From Streptomonospora nanhaiensis (GTDB taxonomy: Bacteria; Actinomycetota; Actinomycetes; Streptosporangiales; Streptosporangiaceae): a stretch of DNA of 64,000 nt. The notes under the pieces were generated by a model, which was not told the DNA's origin, ran no database searches, and saw only the letters and a list, made by a program, of their open reading frames with translations. The translations under genes were made by a program, and so were the position numbers. Where the stretch lies: contig NZ_CP113264.1 in the NCBI RefSeq assembly GCF_026642255.1, forward strand, positions 5,394,001 through 5,458,000, in the 5' to 3' direction. Shown here piece by piece: positions 48,783 to 57,805 of the stretch (position 1 is the first letter of the stretch; each line of letters starts with the position of its first letter).

Positions 48783-50045
48783 GTGGGAAGCACCCCCGTC
48801 AGAAGAATCCTCGTCCCCGCGGCCGTGGGAGTACTCGTCCTCGGACTCCTGGGCACGAGCGGCGCGTCCGCCGAGCCCGTCCACGGCCTCTACGAGGTCC
48901 GCGGCGCGACCTCGGCGCAGGACCGCACGGAGATCGCCGCGACCGGCGCGGCCATCGACCACGTCGGCGACGAATCGGTCCTGGTCACCGCCACCCCCGA
49001 CGACGCCGAGGAGATCGGCGGGCTGGGCTACGGCGTCGAGGAGTTCGACGTCCCCGTCCCCCTCGCGGACCCCGACCCCGGCTACACCGGCTACGCGGAA
49101 CTGGTCGGCGTCATCGACGAGGTCGTCGCCGCCCACCCCGACATCGCCGCGCGGTCCGTCATCGGCCGGTCGCACGAGGGGCGCGACCTCCTCGCGGTCA
49201 AGATCAGCGACAACGTCGATGTGGACGAGGACCAGCCCGAGGTGCTGTTCGTCCATGCCCAGCACGCCCGCGAGCACCTGACCGTCGAGATGGCGGTCCA
49301 CCTGATGCGCCTGCTCACCGACGGCTACGGCGGCGACCCCCGGATCACCGACCTGGTCGACGACCGCGAGATCTGGATCCTGCCCAACGTCAACCCGGAC
49401 GGCAGCGAGTACGACATGGCGGGCAGCACCTGGCGGAACTGGCGCAAGAACCGCCAGCCCAACGAGGGCTCCTCGTCGCCGGGCACCGACCTCAACCGCA
49501 ACTGGGCCTACGAATGGGGGTGCTGCGGGGGCTCGTCCGGCAACCCGAGCAGCATCACCTACCGGGGCCCGGCGCCGGAGTCGGCGCCGGAGGTCCGGGT
49601 GGTCGCCGACTTCGTGCGCGGCCGGGTGGTCGGCGGCGAGCAGCAGATCACCACCGCCATCGACTTCCACACCTACAGCGAGCTCATCCTCTGGCCGTTC
49701 GGCCACACCTACGACGACGTCACGAACGGCATGACCCGGGAGGAGTACGACACCCACGCGGCGCTCGGCGAGCACATGGCCGAGGCGAACGGCTACACCC
49801 CCCAGCAGTCCAGCGACCTGTACGTCACCGACGGGTCGATCAACGACTGGCTGTGGGGCGACCAGAGGATCGTGAACTTCACGTACGAGATGTACCCCCG
49901 CAGCGCGGCCGGCGGCGGGTTCTACCCGCCCTCGTCGGTGATCGAGAGGGAGACCGCCCGCAACGAGGAGGCCGTGCTGCGCCTGCTCGACTACGCGGAC
50001 TGCCCGTACCGGATCATCGGCGAGGAGGCCGCGTACTGCGGCTGA
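48783..50045 (+). CDS. Secreted M14 zinc carboxypeptidase (carboxypeptidase T-like)
   Basis: This extracellular peptidase removes C-terminal residues. The 420-residue precursor has a signal peptide (about 1-30, cleavage near ASA|EP), a propeptide-like region with two short antiparallel repeats (40-100), and an M14 domain. Zinc ligands are the HAREH pair and the His of DFHTYSEL; substrate-binding residues include NPDG and DLNRNWAYEWG; the catalytic Glu is in NFTYEMYP. The Cys pair CCGG and a terminal Cys pair probably form disulfides. The GTG at 48783 follows TGGAGG. Confidence 0.94.
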   Translation: MGSTPVRRILVPAAVGVLVLGLLGTSGASAEPVHGLYEVRGATSAQDRTEIAATGAAIDHVGDESVLVTATPDDAEEIGGLGYGVEEFDVPVPLADPDPGYTGYAELVGVIDEVVAAHPDIAARSVIGRSHEGRDLLAVKISDNVDVDEDQPEVLFVHAQHAREHLTVEMAVHLMRLLTDGYGGDPRITDLVDDREIWILPNVNPDGSEYDMAGSTWRNWRKNRQPNEGSSSPGTDLNRNWAYEWGCCGGSSGNPSSITYRGPAPESAPEVRVVADFVRGRVVGGEQQITTAIDFHTYSELILWPFGHTYDDVTNGMTREEYDTHAALGEHMAEANGYTPQQSSDLYVTDGSINDWLWGDQRIVNFTYEMYPRSAAGGGFYPPSSVIERETARNEEAVLRLLDYADCPYRIIGEEAAYCG

Positions 50046-50060
50046 CCCGGCGGACGCGGA

Positions 50061-50087
50061 GGGGCCCCGGGGATCTCCCGGGGCCCC
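50061..50087. terminator. Hairpin between convergent carboxypeptidase and gcl genes
   Basis: GGGGCCCCGGG pairs with CCCGGGGCCCC across a 5-nt loop, 15 bp after the carboxypeptidase stop and 5 bp before the gcl stop. Confidence 0.75.
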
Positions 50088-50092
50088 GGGCG

Positions 50093-51808
50093 TCAGGCGC
50101 CGGGAACCGGCTCGAACTCCTTGACGGCGTCGATCGCGGGACCGTGCGGGGTGTTGGCCTCGCGCTCGATCATGATCTCGACGAGCACCGGCCGCGAGGT
50201 GGACCGGGCCTCCTTGCGGGCCCACTCCAGGGACTCGCGGATCTCCCCGGGCTCCCACACCCGGCGCCCCGAGCAGCCGTAGGCCTCCATGAGCTTGACG
50301 TTGTCGGTGCCGTACTCGTCGTAGTGGACGTCCACCTGGTAGTTCATGCCGAAGGGGATCGACGCCTGGCGGATCAGGCCCAGGTACTCGTTGTTCAGCA
50401 TGATGATCACGTAGGGGACGTCGTACTGGGCCGCGACGGCGAGCTCCTCGACCATGTACTGGAAGCCGTAGTCGCCGACGATGCCGACGACCTCGGCGTC
50501 GGGTTCGGTGGCCGCCAGCGCCTTCCGGACGCCGATGGCCGCCGGGATCTCCCAGCCGAGCGGTCCCGCCTGGCCGCAGATCTGGTAGTGCCGCGGCTTG
50601 TACGCCTTCTGGTGCTGGCCTCCCCAGATCTGGTAGAGGCCGATGGCGGTGACGAAGTAGGTGTCCTCGTCGAAGACCTCGTTGATCTCCTTGTAGACGC
50701 GCGGCGCCTTGACCGGGACCGTGTCGAAGTCCTCGCGGCGCGTCAGGGTGGCCTTGAGCTCGCCGATCCGGTCGATCCACGGTTCGACCCGGGCCGTGGC
50801 CCCCCTGCGCCGGGCCGCGGCCAGCAGTTCCCGGAGGAACAGCCGCGCGTCGGAGACCACGCCCAGGTCCGGCTCGAAGACCCGGCCGATCTGGGTCGCC
50901 TCGATGTCCACGTGGATGAACGTGCGGTCGCCCCGGTAGACGTCGATCTGGCCCGTGTGGCGGTCGGCGAACCGCGCCCCGACCGCCAGGACCAGGTCCG
51001 ACTCCAGGAAGGACGCGTTGCCGTAGCGCTGGGAGGTCTGCACACCGGTCATACCCGAGTACAGGGGCGAGTCCTCGTCGAAGGAGCCCTTGCCCATCAG
51101 GGTGACCTGCACCGGCACCCGCAGGTACTCGGCGAGTTCGCGCAGGTCCGCCGAGGCCTCGGCCAGGATCACCCCGCCCCCGGCGAGGATCAGCGGGCGC
51201 TCGGCGGCCAGCAGCAGGTCCAGCGCCCGCTCCACGCGGGGCAGGTGCGGCTCGACCGTGTTGACCTTCAGCGGTGCGTCGATCGCGGGGTCGTACTCGA
51301 TCAGCTTCTGGGCGACGTCCACCGGGATGTCGATCAGGACGGGCCCGGGACGGCCCTCCCGCGCGACCCGGAACGCCTCGCGGAAGATCCACGGGGCGGT
51401 CGCGGCCTCCTTGATCTGCACGGCCCACTTGGTGACCGGCTTGGCGATCTCGACTATGTCGACCGCCTGGAAGCCCTCCTTGTCCAGGAGGTCGGTGCGC
51501 TGCTGGCCGGTGATGCACACGATCGGGACGGAGTCCGCGATGGCCGTGTACAGGCCGGTGATCATGTTGGTGCCGGCGGGCCCGGAGGTGCCGATGGCCA
51601 CGCCGACCCTGCCGGTGGTGCGCGACCAGCCGTCGGCCATGTGGGTGGCGCCCTCCTCGTGGCGGACGGTGAGGTGCTCGATCCCGCCCACCTCCTCCAT
51701 CGCCTTGTAGAGCGGGAGGATCGCGGCGCCGGGGCAGCCGAAGGCGATGTCGACGCCCTCGTCCTTGAGGACCTCGACGACGGCGTTCATCACGGGCATC
51801 TGTGCCAT
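50093..51808 (-). CDS. gcl: Glyoxylate carboligase (tartronate-semialdehyde synthase)
   Basis: It joins two glyoxylates to tartronate semialdehyde and CO2 using ThDP. The 571-residue protein aligns at its N terminus without gaps to E. coli Gcl (MAQM..., FGCPGAAILPLY, GTSGPAGTNMITGLYTA) and keeps the ThDP motif GDYGFQYMVEELAVA. Residue 51 is Glu (VRHEEGATHM), whereas E. coli Gcl famously has Val51. The following glxR and hyi genes fix the pathway. The ATG at 51808 has AAGGG 10 nt upstream inside the structured leader. Confidence 0.9.
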   Translation of the reverse strand: MAQMPVMNAVVEVLKDEGVDIAFGCPGAAILPLYKAMEEVGGIEHLTVRHEEGATHMADGWSRTTGRVGVAIGTSGPAGTNMITGLYTAIADSVPIVCITGQQRTDLLDKEGFQAVDIVEIAKPVTKWAVQIKEAATAPWIFREAFRVAREGRPGPVLIDIPVDVAQKLIEYDPAIDAPLKVNTVEPHLPRVERALDLLLAAERPLILAGGGVILAEASADLRELAEYLRVPVQVTLMGKGSFDEDSPLYSGMTGVQTSQRYGNASFLESDLVLAVGARFADRHTGQIDVYRGDRTFIHVDIEATQIGRVFEPDLGVVSDARLFLRELLAAARRRGATARVEPWIDRIGELKATLTRREDFDTVPVKAPRVYKEINEVFDEDTYFVTAIGLYQIWGGQHQKAYKPRHYQICGQAGPLGWEIPAAIGVRKALAATEPDAEVVGIVGDYGFQYMVEELAVAAQYDVPYVIIMLNNEYLGLIRQASIPFGMNYQVDVHYDEYGTDNVKLMEAYGCSGRRVWEPGEIRESLEWARKEARSTSRPVLVEIMIEREANTPHGPAIDAVKEFEPVPGA

Positions 51809-51884
51809 GACGGGTGAACCCTTCAGTGCTAGGGGTGCTGGTGCGGTCGGCTCCGCCTGCGGTGTCCCGGGTGCGGCCAACACC
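51809..51884 (-). promoter_or_regulatory. Structured leader of gcl, copy B
   Basis: It contains GGTGTTGGCCGCACCC (51869-51884) and the block with CTAGCACTGAAGGGTTCACC (51813-51835), identical to copy A, 4 nt before the ATG as in copy A. The intervening 33 nt differ in sequence but can form GCGG-N6-CCGC. Block 2 includes the ribosome site AAGGG and an upstream CCCT that can pair with it. It lies between glxR and gcl. Confidence 0.7.
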
Positions 51885-51919
51885 GGGGACTGCGGTACGG
51901 GGCCTTCCTGGGAGGTCGG

Positions 51920-52804
51920 CTAGGACCGGCCGGAGAGCTGCTGGACGATCATCAGGAGCGCGGAGTGGTCGAGCCCGCCGTGCCCCTGGTTCTTGAGCGC
52001 GGCGACGGACTGCGCCACCTGGGCGCCGAGCGGGATCGCGACGCCCGCGGCGCGCGCGGAGTCGGTGACGATGCGCATGTCCTTGTCGTGCAGGGCGATG
52101 CGGAACCCCGGCGTGAAGTCGCGCTCGCGCATGGCCCTGCCCTTGCGCTGGAGCACCGTGCTCCCCGCGAGCCCGCCGCCGAGGACCTCCAGGCCCGACT
52201 CCGTGTCGACGCCGTGGGCCTCCAGGAAGACGAGCGCCTCCGCGAGGAGCTGGATGTTGCCCGCGACGATGAGCTGGTTGGCGGCCTTCACGGTCTGCCC
52301 TGCCCCGTTCGGGCCGACCAGGACCGGGGTGGTGCCCAGGACGTCGAAGATCGGGCGCGCGGCCTCGAAGTCGGCCTGCACCCCGCCGACCATGATGGAC
52401 AGCTTGGCCTCCACGGCCCCGGCCTCGCCTCCGCTCACGGGCGCGTCCAGGACGCGGAGGCCGCGTTCGGCCCCGGCCTCGGCGACCGCCCGGGAGACGT
52501 CGGGGCGGATGGTGCTCATGTCGATGACGAGGGTGCCGGGCTTGGCGTTCTCGTACACGCCCCCGGGGCCGAGGAGGAGTTCCTCCACGTCCGGGGAGTC
52601 GGGAACCATCGTGATGACGACGTCGGCCCCGGTGACGGCCCCGGTGACGCCGCCGCCGCGGCGTCCGCCCTCCGCGACGAGCGCGTCGACGCGCTCGGGG
52701 GTGAGGTTGTGGCCGGTGACGGTGTAGCCGGCGCGGACCAGGTTGACGGCCATGGGCAGGCCCATGATCCCCAGGCCGATGAAGGCGATCTCGGTGTCGG
52801 GCAT
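51920..52804 (-). CDS. glxR: 2-hydroxy-3-oxopropionate (tartronate semialdehyde) reductase
   Basis: It reduces tartronate semialdehyde to D-glycerate with NAD(P)H. The 294-residue beta-hydroxyacid dehydrogenase has the Rossmann motif FIGLGIMGLPMA, the substrate segment DAPVSGGEAGA and the catalytic Lys in GQTVKAANQL. The ATG at 52804 is clear. It lies between hyi and gcl, in one transcription direction. Confidence 0.94.
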   Translation of the reverse strand: MPDTEIAFIGLGIMGLPMAVNLVRAGYTVTGHNLTPERVDALVAEGGRRGGGVTGAVTGADVVITMVPDSPDVEELLLGPGGVYENAKPGTLVIDMSTIRPDVSRAVAEAGAERGLRVLDAPVSGGEAGAVEAKLSIMVGGVQADFEAARPIFDVLGTTPVLVGPNGAGQTVKAANQLIVAGNIQLLAEALVFLEAHGVDTESGLEVLGGGLAGSTVLQRKGRAMRERDFTPGFRIALHDKDMRIVTDSARAAGVAIPLGAQVAQSVAALKNQGHGGLDHSALLMIVQQLSGRS

Positions 52805-52865
52805 CGCTGTCCCTCTCGTGTCTCGGTCGTGCCGCGGCTGTCGCCGCGGAAAGGGTGGCGGGGGC

Positions 52866-53663
52866 TCAGACCAGCCAGTCGAAGCTCTTGGCACTGGGGA
52901 CGGTCGGCTTGTACTCCAGGCCGACGAGCCCGGTGTAGCCGCCGTCCCGGAGCGCCCGGAGGAGGTCGTCGAACGGGAGGCGTCCGGTGCCGGGCTCGCC
53001 CCGGCCCGGGGAGTCGGCGATCTGGACGTGGCCGAACTCCGCGGCGTGGTCGCGGACCACGGCGAAGACGTCGTCCCGGTTGACCACGAGGTGGTACAGG
53101 TCCGCGAGGAGGGCGACGTTCGGGGCCCCGGCCTCCCGGGCCCGGGCGACGAACCCGAGGCCGTCGGCCGCGGTCGTGAGGGGGTAGTCGGCCGAGCCGC
53201 TGATGGGCTCGACGAGCACGGTGCCGCCGACGCGGGCGACGGCCCCGGCCGCCGCGAGGGTGTTCTCCAGGGCAACCCGGTCCTGTTCGGCGGGGTCGGT
53301 CCCCGGCAGTCGCAGCCCGTAGAGGGCGTTGAAGCCGGTGGTGCCCGTGCGCTCGGCGATCCGGGTGACCACGTCGACGTTCGCGCGGAACTCCTCGGCC
53401 CTGGCGGGGTGCGAGAGCACGCCCCGGTCGGGCCCGGGGAGGGCGCCGGCGAAGAAGTTGAGGCCGGTGAGGCGCACGCCGGCGTCGTCGAGGGAGCGGA
53501 CGAAGGAGTCGACCTCGTCCTGGGGCGGGGTCGGGCTCTCGAACGGCCACCAGAACTCGACGGCGTCGAAACCGGCGTCCCGGGCGGCCCGGGGGCGTTC
53601 GAGGAGCGGGAGCTCGGTGAACAGCAGGGAGCAGTTCACCGTGTAGCGGAGTGAGTGGCTCAT
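52866..53663 (-). CDS. hyi: Hydroxypyruvate isomerase
   Basis: It interconverts hydroxypyruvate and tartronate semialdehyde. The 265-residue xylose-isomerase-like TIM barrel begins YTVNCSLLFTELPLLERPRA in two parts, and shows VEFWWPF, LVEPISG, LLADLYHL and FGHVQIADSPGRGEPGTG, which are family metal and substrate sites. The ATG at 53663 follows TTGGAGG. It is the first gene of hyi-glxR-gcl and is divergent from the urate genes. Confidence 0.93.
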   Translation of the reverse strand: MSHSLRYTVNCSLLFTELPLLERPRAARDAGFDAVEFWWPFESPTPPQDEVDSFVRSLDDAGVRLTGLNFFAGALPGPDRGVLSHPARAEEFRANVDVVTRIAERTGTTGFNALYGLRLPGTDPAEQDRVALENTLAAAGAVARVGGTVLVEPISGSADYPLTTAADGLGFVARAREAGAPNVALLADLYHLVVNRDDVFAVVRDHAAEFGHVQIADSPGRGEPGTGRLPFDDLLRALRDGGYTGLVGLEYKPTVPSAKSFDWLV

Positions 53664-53679
53664 GCATTGCCTCCAACTT

Positions 53680-53703
53680 CTACTTTCACATTGTGGAAAG
53701 TAG
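53680..53703. promoter_or_regulatory. Candidate IclR/AllR-type operator at hyi
   Basis: CTACTTTC-acattgtg-GAAAGTAG is a perfect 8-bp inverted repeat 17 bp upstream of hyi. Its core (53684-53698) fits the TTCCG-N5-CGGAA-like box seen at two other promoters of the cluster. The remaining divergent region to 54039 holds the uraD promoter. Confidence 0.7.
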
Positions 53704-53900
53704 TTTTCGTTTTGAGGAATGTCATGAGTGTGCGGCCGGTCACCCCGGCTTGTCAACCGCCCCGACCCGCCGGATGCACGGCAGGGCAACCACTTCAACC
53801 CCGCGAGACCCATGCACCCCAGGCGCGGCGGGTGGACACGGGGGTCCTTCGTGCGGGTGTACAGATTCGGTCGTCTTTCGCGATATGGACCTTTTGAGTG

Positions 53901-53953
53901 TTGACAAGGTCACACCGCCATCAACTAGAGTCCCCCCAATCCGCAATACGGAA
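53901..53953 (+). promoter_or_regulatory. uraD promoter with candidate IclR box
   Basis: TTGACA (53901-53906) and TAGAGT (53926-53931), 19 bp apart, predict a start near 53938. ATCCGCAATACGGAA at 53939-53953 overlaps the predicted start, a position suited to repression. Confidence 0.6.
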
Positions 53954-54039
53954 TTGGCCGTCTGCACTACGAAAATCCTTGGTCGGTTCAGCTCCCCCGC
54001 CCACGGGGGGGGCCGACCGGCCGAGCCACGGGAGAGCAC

Positions 54040-54594
54040 ATGCCCGAGACCATGCCGGAGGAGCCGGGACGCGGCTCCGACCCCGGCCTGGAGCAACTGA
54101 ACGCCCTGACCGGGGAGGAGCTGCGCGCACGGCTGGCCCAGTGCCTGGACGTGGACCGCTGGGTCGCGTCCCTCGCGGCCCTGGCGCCCTTCCGGGACCG
54201 GGACGAGCTGATGCGCGGCGCGGACGACCACGCGCGCGCCATCACACCCGAGGAGGTCGCGACCGCCCTCGCCCGCCACCCCCGCATCGGGGAGAAGGCC
54301 GAGGGGACCGGCACCGAGGCGCGGTGGTCGCGGGGGGAGCAGTCCGCGTTCGCCGCCGACACCGACGACGCCTCGGCCCGCGTACAGCGGATCTTCGCCC
54401 ACGCCCAGCGTGAGTACGAGGACAGGTTCGGGCACATCTACCTCGTCTGCGCCAGCGGGCGCTCCAGCCGCGAACTCCTCGCCGACCTGGTCGCCCGCCT
54501 CGGCAACGACACCGCCACCGAGCTCCGCGTCGTCGCGGACGAGCTCCGCCGGATCGCCGGGCTCCGCCTGGCCAAACTCCTGGGGAACCCATGA
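54040..54594 (+). CDS. uraD: OHCU decarboxylase
   Basis: It decarboxylates 2-oxo-4-hydroxy-4-carboxy-5-ureidoimidazoline to S-allantoin. The 184-residue helical protein has the family motif HPRIGEK near residue 80 with the proton-donating His, the following WSRGEQS helix, and FGHIYLVCASGRSSRELL. The ATG at 54040 follows GGGAGAG. The stop overlaps the HIU hydrolase start by 4 nt. Confidence 0.95.
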   Translation: MPETMPEEPGRGSDPGLEQLNALTGEELRARLAQCLDVDRWVASLAALAPFRDRDELMRGADDHARAITPEEVATALARHPRIGEKAEGTGTEARWSRGEQSAFAADTDDASARVQRIFAHAQREYEDRFGHIYLVCASGRSSRELLADLVARLGNDTATELRVVADELRRIAGLRLAKLLGNP

Positions 54595-54935
54595 GCCACG
54601 TGACCACCCACATCCTGGACACCGCTCTGGGCGCTCCGGCACGCGGCGTCCCCGTCCGCCTGGAGAACGCCGCCGACGAGCGCCGGACGTCCTGGCACAC
54701 CGTCGCGGAGGGGCGCACGAACGACGACGGACGCGTCCCCGACCTGGGCCCCGAGCGGCTGGCCGACGGAACCTACCGCCTCGTCTTCGACACCGCCGCC
54801 TACTTCGCGGCGGACGGCCGGACGGGTTTCTTCCCCGAGGTCACCGTCACCTTCGACCTCGCCGAGGAGCAGGCCCACTACCACGTGCCCCTGCTCCTGA
54901 GCCCCTACTCCTACTCCACCTACCGGGGCTCCTAG
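54591..54935 (+). CDS. uraH: 5-hydroxyisourate hydrolase (transthyretin-like)
   Basis: It opens 5-hydroxyisourate to OHCU. The 114-residue transthyretin fold shows the N-terminal catalytic HILDTALG, VPVRLE, and the diagnostic C-terminal YRGS preceded by HYHVPLLLSPYSYST. It is translationally coupled to uraD by an ATGA overlap. Confidence 0.97.
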   Translation: MSHVTTHILDTALGAPARGVPVRLENAADERRTSWHTVAEGRTNDDGRVPDLGPERLADGTYRLVFDTAAYFAADGRTGFFPEVTVTFDLAEEQAHYHVPLLLSPYSYSTYRGS

Positions 54936-55039
54936 CCCCGGGGGCGTCCGCCCTCGGACGCCCCGGCCTCCCGGCACCGCCCGCCCGGGCGCGGCCCCGC
55001 AACGGAAAGGAGCGACCGACACGGAACCTCAGCCGGCCA

Positions 55040-55052
55040 AGGTGTGACACCT
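55040..55052. promoter_or_regulatory. 13-bp palindrome upstream of uricase
   Basis: AGGTGTGACACCT is perfectly symmetrical around its central G and lies 113 bp upstream of the uricase start. It does not match the IclR or LysR boxes of the cluster, so any binding protein is unknown. Confidence 0.4.
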
Positions 55053-55165
55053 GCTTCTTCGAGTGCGTGACAGGTCCTTCCGCATGACCACAGCGGTCCT
55101 CCCTCGTACGTACTGCGCACAGGCGCGACGATGACGAATATCCACAACCCTGGAGTTCAACCCTG

Positions 55166-56062
55166 ATGGGCATCCGACTCGGAGAGAACCAGTACGGAAA
55201 GGCCGAGGTACGCCTCGTCCACGTCAACCGCGACACCGACGTCCACCGGATCAAGGACGTCAACGTCACCTCGCAGCTGCGGGGCGACCTGGAAACGGTC
55301 CACACGCTCGGCGACAACACCACCTGCCTGCCGACCGACACCCAGAAGAACACCGTCTACGCCAAGGCCCGCGAGTGGGGCGGCGTCGGCGCCATCGAGG
55401 ACTTCGCCCTGCGCCTGGCCCGCCACTTCGTCGGCGAGCACGACTACGTGGACGGCGCCCGGCAGGAGATCCACGAGTACGCCTGGGACCGCATCACCAC
55501 CCCCGACGGCCCCCACGACCACGCCTTCTCCCGGCGCGGCGGCGAGACCCGCACCACCGTCGTCACCAAGGACGCCGAGGGCGAGTGGGTGGTCTCGGGC
55601 CTGGAGGGGCTCACCGTCCTCAAGTCCACGGGGTCGGAGTTCCACGGCTACCCCAGGACCAGGTACACGACCCTCCAGGAGACCACCGACCGGATCCTCG
55701 CGACCGACGTCAGCGCCCGCTGGCGGTACGTCGGCGTGGACCACGACTACGACGCCGTGTACGCGTCGGTGCGCGCCCTGATGCTGGAGGCGTTCGCGAA
55801 CACCCACAGCCTGGCGCTCCAGCAGTCGCTGTACGAGATGGGCCGCTCGGTGCTGAAGAGCCACCCGGAGATCGCGGAGGTCCGCTTCTCCATGCCCAAC
55901 AAGCACCACTTCCTCGTGGACCTCTCGCCCTTCGGCCTGGACAACCCCAACGAGGTGTTCTTCGCCGCGGACCGCCCCTACGGCAAGATCGAGGCGACCG
56001 TCGAACGCGACGACGCCCCCGCCCCCGGCAACGCCTGGAAGACCGTGCCCGGCTTCCTGTAG
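55166..56062 (+). CDS. uox: Urate oxidase (uricase)
   Basis: It oxidises urate to 5-hydroxyisourate with O2, without cofactor. The 298-residue T-fold protein has the catalytic Lys12 in NQYGKAEVRL, the Thr segment DTQKNTVYA, and NKHHFLVDL with the catalytic His. FHGYPRTRYTTL is the second family signature. The ATG at 55166 is preceded by GGAG with long spacing. It is followed by the purine permease gene. Confidence 0.97.
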   Translation: MGIRLGENQYGKAEVRLVHVNRDTDVHRIKDVNVTSQLRGDLETVHTLGDNTTCLPTDTQKNTVYAKAREWGGVGAIEDFALRLARHFVGEHDYVDGARQEIHEYAWDRITTPDGPHDHAFSRRGGETRTTVVTKDAEGEWVVSGLEGLTVLKSTGSEFHGYPRTRYTTLQETTDRILATDVSARWRYVGVDHDYDAVYASVRALMLEAFANTHSLALQQSLYEMGRSVLKSHPEIAEVRFSMPNKHHFLVDLSPFGLDNPNEVFFAADRPYGKIEATVERDDAPAPGNAWKTVPGFL

Positions 56063-56284
56063 CCACCCCCGCGCCGGGGCCCGTCTGTGCGGCCGGGCCC
56101 CGGCCCCCGCCCCGCTCGGGGCTCCGCCGTCCCCCCCCCTGGCCCGCTCTCCGCGGCGGGCCGCACGCCGCACCCCGGCGTGCACGGCGGCGGGTCGCCC
56201 GACCGGGGCGACACCACCGGGCCACGCGCCCGAGAACCAGGCCCCCTCTGAGGCGGCCGCCAAGCGCAAAGGCTGGAACCGGCC

Positions 56285-57790
56285 ATGTCTAACAGTCCGT
56301 CCGCGAAGGACTCGGCCAGAACGAACGCCACACCCCCCACCCGCCCCGAGGACGAGAAGCTGCCCGCGCGGCTGCTGTTCGTCTACGGGCTCCAGCACAT
56401 CCTGACCATGTACGCCGGCGCGGTGGCCCCGGCCCTGGTCATCGGCAGCGCCGCTGGGCTCGCGAACGACCCCGCCTCCATGGGGATCCTCGTCAGCGGC
56501 GCACTCCTGGTGGCGGGCATCGCCACCCTCATCCAGTCCGTGGGCCACCGCCGCTTCGGCGCCCAGATGCCGATCGTGGTGGCCAGCTCCTTCGTCCCCG
56601 TCAGCGCCGTCACCGCCCTGGCCGCCGGACAGGACGGGGAGAACCTGCCCGTCGCCTTCGGCGCCTCCCTCGCCGCCGGGGTCTTCGCCCTGGTCCTGAC
56701 GCCGTTCTTCGGGCAGCTGATCCGCTTCTTCCCCCCGATCGTGACCGGCACCATCATCACCGTCATCGGCGTCAGCCTGATGCCGGTGGCCGCCGGATGG
56801 ATCGTCGACGGCGCCGCACGGACCGCGGAGGACGGCACCGCGGCCCCCGCGGCGCCGCTGTCCCACCTGGCCCTGGCCGGGTTCACGCTGGCGGTCATCC
56901 TGGTCGGCTCCCGGGTGCTGCCCGGAATCTGGGGGCGGCTGTCCATCCTCATCGGCCTGGTCGTCGGCACCCTCGTCTCCCTGCCCCTCGGGATGGCCGA
57001 CTTCAGCCGCGTCGGCGAGGCCGACATCGTCTTCGACCCCACCTCGGTGTTCTACTTCGGAGCCCCCCGGTTCGAGGTCGCCGCGATCGTCACCATGTGC
57101 GTCATCATGCTCGTGGTGCTCACCGAGGGCGCCTCCCACATCATCGCGGTCGGCGAGATCACCGGCTCCGAGGTGGACGCCAAGCGCATCTCCGCGGGCC
57201 TGCGGGCCGACGTCAGCGGCTCCCTCATCGGCCCGATCTTCAGCGCGACCCCCACCAGCTCGTTCGCGCAGAACATCGGCCTGCTGGCCCTGACCAAGGT
57301 GCGCAGCCGGTACGTGGTCGCCACCGGCGCGCTCATCCTCGTCGCGCTCGGGCTGTTCCCCGTGCTCGGCGGTGTCATGGCCGCGATCCCCGCCCCCGTC
57401 CTGGGCGGGGCCGGGCTCGTGCTCTTCGGCAGCGTGGCCGCCAGCGGGGTCAAGACCCTGGCCAAGGTGGACTTCACCAACAACCTCAACCTGGTCCTGG
57501 TGGCCACCTCCGTCGGCGTGGCGATCATCCCCCTGGCCTACCCGACCTTCTACGCGTTCCTCCCCGAGTCCGTGGAGCTGGTCGCCCACTCGGGGATCAT
57601 CGGCGCGGCCGTCACCGCCATCCTGCTGAACATCTGCTTCAACGTGCTCGGCCGCGACTCGGGGGCGAAGGCCCCGACCCGGATCGACCAGGAGGAGATC
57701 GGCAGCGCCGGCCCCGGCGAGGCCAAGTACACCGACCGGGCCGGAGCGGTCTACCGCGACGGCGAACCCGAGGCCCCGGCGGGGGCGTAG
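56285..57790 (+). CDS. NCS2 urate/xanthine permease
   Basis: This is a nucleobase:proton symporter, probably for urate or xanthine by context. The 501-residue protein has about 12-14 hydrophobic segments. NCS2 motifs are visible: LFVYGLQHILTMYAGAVAPA in part (QHILTMYAGA), TEGASHIIAVGEITG and the signature ATPTSSFAQNIGLLALT. The C-terminal 40 residues are polar. The ATG at 56285 has GGCTGGAA upstream. Two hairpins follow the stop. Confidence 0.94.
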   Translation: MSNSPSAKDSARTNATPPTRPEDEKLPARLLFVYGLQHILTMYAGAVAPALVIGSAAGLANDPASMGILVSGALLVAGIATLIQSVGHRRFGAQMPIVVASSFVPVSAVTALAAGQDGENLPVAFGASLAAGVFALVLTPFFGQLIRFFPPIVTGTIITVIGVSLMPVAAGWIVDGAARTAEDGTAAPAAPLSHLALAGFTLAVILVGSRVLPGIWGRLSILIGLVVGTLVSLPLGMADFSRVGEADIVFDPTSVFYFGAPRFEVAAIVTMCVIMLVVLTEGASHIIAVGEITGSEVDAKRISAGLRADVSGSLIGPIFSATPTSSFAQNIGLLALTKVRSRYVVATGALILVALGLFPVLGGVMAAIPAPVLGGAGLVLFGSVAASGVKTLAKVDFTNNLNLVLVATSVGVAIIPLAYPTFYAFLPESVELVAHSGIIGAAVTAILLNICFNVLGRDSGAKAPTRIDQEEIGSAGPGEAKYTDRAGAVYRDGEPEAPAGA

Positions 57791-57805
57791 TACCCGCCTC
57801 CCGGA

